DNA from: Dactylosporangium vinaceum
GTDB taxonomy: Bacteria > Actinomycetota > Actinomycetes > Mycobacteriales > Micromonosporaceae
Direction of reading: 5' to 3'
Assembly (NCBI RefSeq): GCF_019904175.1
Contig: NZ_CP061913.1
Coordinates: 11,408,001 to 11,472,000 of the forward strand
Length of the DNA: 64,000 nucleotides
The notes under the pieces are model-generated. The model was not told the origin of the DNA. It made no database searches and saw only the letters and a list, made by a program, of their open reading frames with translations. The translations under genes and the position numbers were made by a program. Numbering within the stretch: the stretch's first letter is position 1; each line of letters starts with the position of its first letter. This document shows positions 61,434 to 64,000 of this stretch, one piece after another.

Positions 61434-63551
61434 TCAGTCGGTCTGCTCGTCGTGGTCGAGGTGCAGGCGTTGCCGCTCGAGGGCGATCAACGCGCGGGCG
61501 GGTGCCTGCCAGCTGTCGTCGCCCATCGGGGCGGGTGTCGTGCCGGCGGCGAGGGCCTGCAGCGCGGGGATCTGCGTGGCGTAGGCACCGCCGAGGGCCT
61601 GCAGGTCGGCGCAGGCGCGCTCGACGTGGTCGCGGACCTGCTTCGCCCACCGGCCGGGCCGGCCCCACTGGTCGCGGCGGCGGCCGTGCAGCGGCCCTTC
61701 GCACAGGTTGGACGCCAGCCACACCACCGGCGGGTGCACGCCGACCGCTTCGGCGAGCAGCGCGACCTTCTCGTAGTCCCAGGCGGTGCTCACGCCCTGG
61801 TTGCGGCGGAACCCGGCTGCTCTTGGGCGGATGAGGAGGTTCCAGTACACGGTGCGGACCGCGGTGGAGGCGACCAGGTCGCGCTCGTCGGTGAACCCGC
61901 CGGCGGTCAGGGCGTCCGGCAGCCGGTCGGTGAGCAGGTGCGCCAGCTCCCGGCGGCTGACCGGCACGGCCGGGTCATCCGCGGAGGTCAGCCGGACCCG
62001 CCGCCCGGAGCCGACCGGCGGGGATGGCATGGCCGGCTCGGGCAGGGCGCCGCCGTCGGCGACGTCGGCCAGCAGGGCGAGCAGCAGCCCGCCGAACTCG
62101 GTGAGCATGTGCTCGAAGCCGCGGCTGCGGTCGCTGTAGTCCTGGCTGGGGATCCACCGGCCGCCGCCGCGGTGCCGGACCCGGTGGGCCGCCTCGTGGA
62201 ACAGCACCGCCAGGGTCCGGTGCCGGTCGGTGAGGACGTCACGATGGACGGCGACGTCGCCGTTGCGCGGGGTGTAGAACCCGTCCGAGCAGGGGGACTC
62301 GTCGCTGTCGCTGTAGACGCGGACCCGGTCCAGGGCGAACGGCCCGATCACCCGGCAGACCAGTGCCTTGCCGGCGGTGAGCAGGCCGCGTTCGGCTGGG
62401 TTGAGGTCCCGGTCCGGGATCCAGGTGGTCTTGTCGTGGTTGCGTTCGTAGTGCCGCTGCTGCCGTACCCGGGCGACCTCGACGCCGAGCAGCGTCATGA
62501 GGACGTGTTCCTGGTAGGCCGGCAGGCCGCTGGCCGTCACGCGGATGTAGTCCATGTCCTGCAGGTCCAGCACCGCCTCTTCCTGCCGGGCGCTGGCGTA
62601 GAACGCGTTGGCCGGCAGGTGTGTCCGTCCCCACGTCCGCCATGCGGCGCGGGGCCGGGCGGCTTCGACTCTGGCGAAGAACTGCTCGGGTTCGCGGAGT
62701 TTCCCGCCGGCGAGGGCGTGGGTGGCGAACCGGTCGACCACCGCCTGATCCTCGCTGGCGCCCAGGATGGCTTGGACCGCGTCGCGCAGTGCGCCGGCTT
62801 CGATGACGGTCCGGTCCCTGTTCTGCAGACCTTTGTCGTCCAACGGCAGGTCGTAGGAGGCGAGCAGGCCCGGCATGGTGGACACGAGGACACCGCCGAT
62901 CCACACCCGGCCCGGTGTGCCGGTGAGCACCGCGGCGCCCGGCGCCGCGGGTGGCCGGTAGCCGGGTTCGCTCAGCGCCCGGAACCGTCCGACCGCCTCG
63001 TCCGCCAACTCCTGCGGGCATTCGACGGTGAAGACGGTGCCGTGGGCGCGGTCGTTGCGGTGCAGGTGGTAGACGAGGACCTCCGCGCCCTGCCCGGACC
63101 GCGACGGGATCAGCCCCTCGAGCAGCCGGCGCCGCTCGACGGTCGGGACGAACCCGTAGCCGACGGTCTCGCAGCGCACCGCGCCGATCTCGGAGCTGCG
63201 GGCCAGGACCAGGCAGGCGAGTTTCTTGCCCTCACCGAACTGACCGATCTGCTGCGCCGACTTGGTGGAGTGGCCCAGGATCATGCCCTCCTCCGGGATG
63301 CCCGGGCCCTGGTCGGTGATGGTGAGGACCCCGTCGGCCCATCCGATGGTGGCGTCGCGGTCTTCGTCGAGGGCGTTGGCGATGAGCTCACACAGCGCGC
63401 GGACCGCTGTCCAGGACTTCACGTAGTCCGGCGAGATGGGGTAGGTGAGGATGTCGACGGTGGCGCCGACCGCGCCGATCGCGTCGGCGGTGGCGCTGGT
63501 GTCGGGCTGTTCCGGTTCGGTGTGTCCGTCGGGCCGGTCACCGCTGGTCAT
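61434..63551 (-). CDS. GHKL (Hsp90-like) ATPase joined to an HExxH zincin-like motif
   Basis: This 705-residue protein carries a GHKL ATPase fold at about 35-200: N-box CELIANALDED (54-64), G1 box TDQGPGIPEEG (79-89) and G2 box IGQFGEGKK (102-110). The middle has strand-helix units and QNRDRTVIEAG. Near residue 450, VLFHEAAHRVRHRG shows an HExxH zinc motif followed by a Glu-containing helix (GFEHMLTEFGGLL). A GHKL module with a metallopeptidase motif is uncommon. Related ATPases occur beside MoxR/VWA genes in conflict systems. AAGGAGA precedes ATG 63551. Confidence 0.8.
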   Translation of the reverse strand: MTSGDRPDGHTEPEQPDTSATADAIGAVGATVDILTYPISPDYVKSWTAVRALCELIANALDEDRDATIGWADGVLTITDQGPGIPEEGMILGHSTKSAQQIGQFGEGKKLACLVLARSSEIGAVRCETVGYGFVPTVERRRLLEGLIPSRSGQGAEVLVYHLHRNDRAHGTVFTVECPQELADEAVGRFRALSEPGYRPPAAPGAAVLTGTPGRVWIGGVLVSTMPGLLASYDLPLDDKGLQNRDRTVIEAGALRDAVQAILGASEDQAVVDRFATHALAGGKLREPEQFFARVEAARPRAAWRTWGRTHLPANAFYASARQEEAVLDLQDMDYIRVTASGLPAYQEHVLMTLLGVEVARVRQQRHYERNHDKTTWIPDRDLNPAERGLLTAGKALVCRVIGPFALDRVRVYSDSDESPCSDGFYTPRNGDVAVHRDVLTDRHRTLAVLFHEAAHRVRHRGGGRWIPSQDYSDRSRGFEHMLTEFGGLLLALLADVADGGALPEPAMPSPPVGSGRRVRLTSADDPAVPVSRRELAHLLTDRLPDALTAGGFTDERDLVASTAVRTVYWNLLIRPRAAGFRRNQGVSTAWDYEKVALLAEAVGVHPPVVWLASNLCEGPLHGRRRDQWGRPGRWAKQVRDHVERACADLQALGGAYATQIPALQALAAGTTPAPMGDDSWQAPARALIALERQRLHLDHDEQTD

Positions 63552-63622
63552 GGGATGTCTCCTTCGAGGTGGTGTGGGCGCTGCCGGGTGGCGACGCCGT
63601 GGTTGGTTGCGGGCATGGCTGC

Positions 63623-63653
63623 GCCACGGACCGGCGGTGTGCCGGTCCGTGGC
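63623..63653. terminator. Perfect 13-bp intergenic hairpin
   Basis: GCCACGGACCGGC-GGTGT-GCCGGTCCGTGGC lies midway between the stop of the gene at 63707 and the GHKL gene start. Confidence 0.65.
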
Positions 63654-63706
63654 GGTGGTGCGGGAACTGGGGTCTGGATGGGTTGTCCGAGCCGCCTGTG
63701 CCGGGC

Positions 63707-64000
63707 TCAGCGGGCGAGGACGGCGACCTTCTCGCCGAGCAGCAGCGGCGCGCCGTCGGGGCCTTTGATGTGGGTCTGGACCCACACCCGGTACGGCTGG
63801 CCCTGTTTGTCGATCAGACGGCGCCAGTGACCGCGGACGAAGAACCGCACGCGGTAGTGCCACTTCGCCTCGCCGTCGGCCGGTGCGACGGTGGGGCTGG
63901 TGCGGCGCAGCATCACCACCCGCGTCTCGTGCACGATCGACGCCCGCATGGCGCGGCGTCGGGCCGGCCGGTCGGCGGGGGTCTTCGGTGCGACGGTGAT
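63707..64000 (-). CDS. Mobile-element hypothetical protein, 5' end outside window
   Basis: The frame stays open to the right edge, so only the C-terminal 97 residues are seen. The visible part is basic (RPARRRAMRASIVHETRVVMLRR) and then reads WHYRVRFFVRGHWRRLIDKQGQPYRVWVQTHIKGPDGAPLL. I recall the pattern W-x-V-RFFVRGHW...W...KG from hypothetical proteins of actinobacterial phages and elements. No function is known to me. Confidence 0.7.
   Translation of the reverse strand: MTVAPKTPADRPARRRAMRASIVHETRVVMLRRTSPTVAPADGEAKWHYRVRFFVRGHWRRLIDKQGQPYRVWVQTHIKGPDGAPLLLGEKVAVLAR

Noticed and set aside
59517..63830. A plus-strand frame of 1437 codons across the DUF4314 and GHKL genes
   Set aside because: It lies antisense to two genes with clear domains and ribosome sites, is rich in Gly/Arg/Ala, and has no motif. 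It is a by-product of high-GC third codon positions.
1..64000. CRISPR arrays, rRNA genes and insertion sequences
   Set aside because: No regularly spaced repeat, no rRNA-like stretch and no transposase signature was seen on either strand.

Overview
The window is high-GC actinobacterial DNA. GTG and TTG starts are common, some genes look leaderless, and there is an actinobacterial-type LexA box and a Streptomyces-like nickel regulator. The gene content (Tad pilus, BTAD/LysM protein, M23/transglycosylase, DUF4314) would fit a Micromonosporaceae-like organism, but the family is a guess.

1-6.3 kb looks like ordinary chromosome. It holds a secreted subtilisin with a tryptophan-rich tail (cut by the left edge), a GNAT acetyltransferase, and a compact nickel module: a NiCoT permease, an Fe/Mn superoxide dismutase and a Fur-family regulator that is probably Nur. 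Matching Nur-type boxes lie in front of the permease and the dismutase. An MFS gene that overlaps nur is truncated.

6.3-8.35 kb is an integration scar. A tyrosine integrase runs into the 3' half of a tRNA-Arg gene, and its stop codon lies inside that tRNA sequence. The 5' half of the tRNA is absent, so the site looks like an att junction, possibly between two tandem elements.

8.4-24.4 kb is a defence-like island. It holds a 1355-residue TPR/PIN protein, an uncharacterised protein next to a PD-(D/E)XK-like protein, a DNA methyltransferase divergent from a NotI-like endonuclease, several small unknown genes (one behind a perfect LexA palindrome), and a DEAH helicase with helicase-associated repeats broken by a frameshift.

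24.9-41.2 kb is a Tad (Flp) pilus locus read leftward: secreted proteins, CpaB/SAF, TadZ, TadA, TadB, TadC, Flp pilin, three TadE-like pseudopilins, a LysM-BTAD membrane protein, a membrane protein with a terminal HTH, and a prepilin peptidase coupled to an APH-fold kinase. Most junctions are 4-base overlaps, which suggests translational coupling.

41.4-43.2 kb carries an HxlR regulator and a GntR regulator followed by a small PD-(D/E)XK-like protein.

43.5-64 kb is a leftward run of about 20 genes typical of plasmids or integrative elements, cut by the right edge. It includes a MoxR AAA+ ATPase with a VWA/HExxH protein, a GHKL ATPase with its own HExxH motif, a DUF4314 protein, a transglycosylase/M23 hydrolase, a HAD-like protein and three mutually related proteins of unknown function. 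Strong GC-rich hairpins sit in most of the longer spacers. Everything to the right of 8.35 kb may be one large mobile island or several stacked ones.
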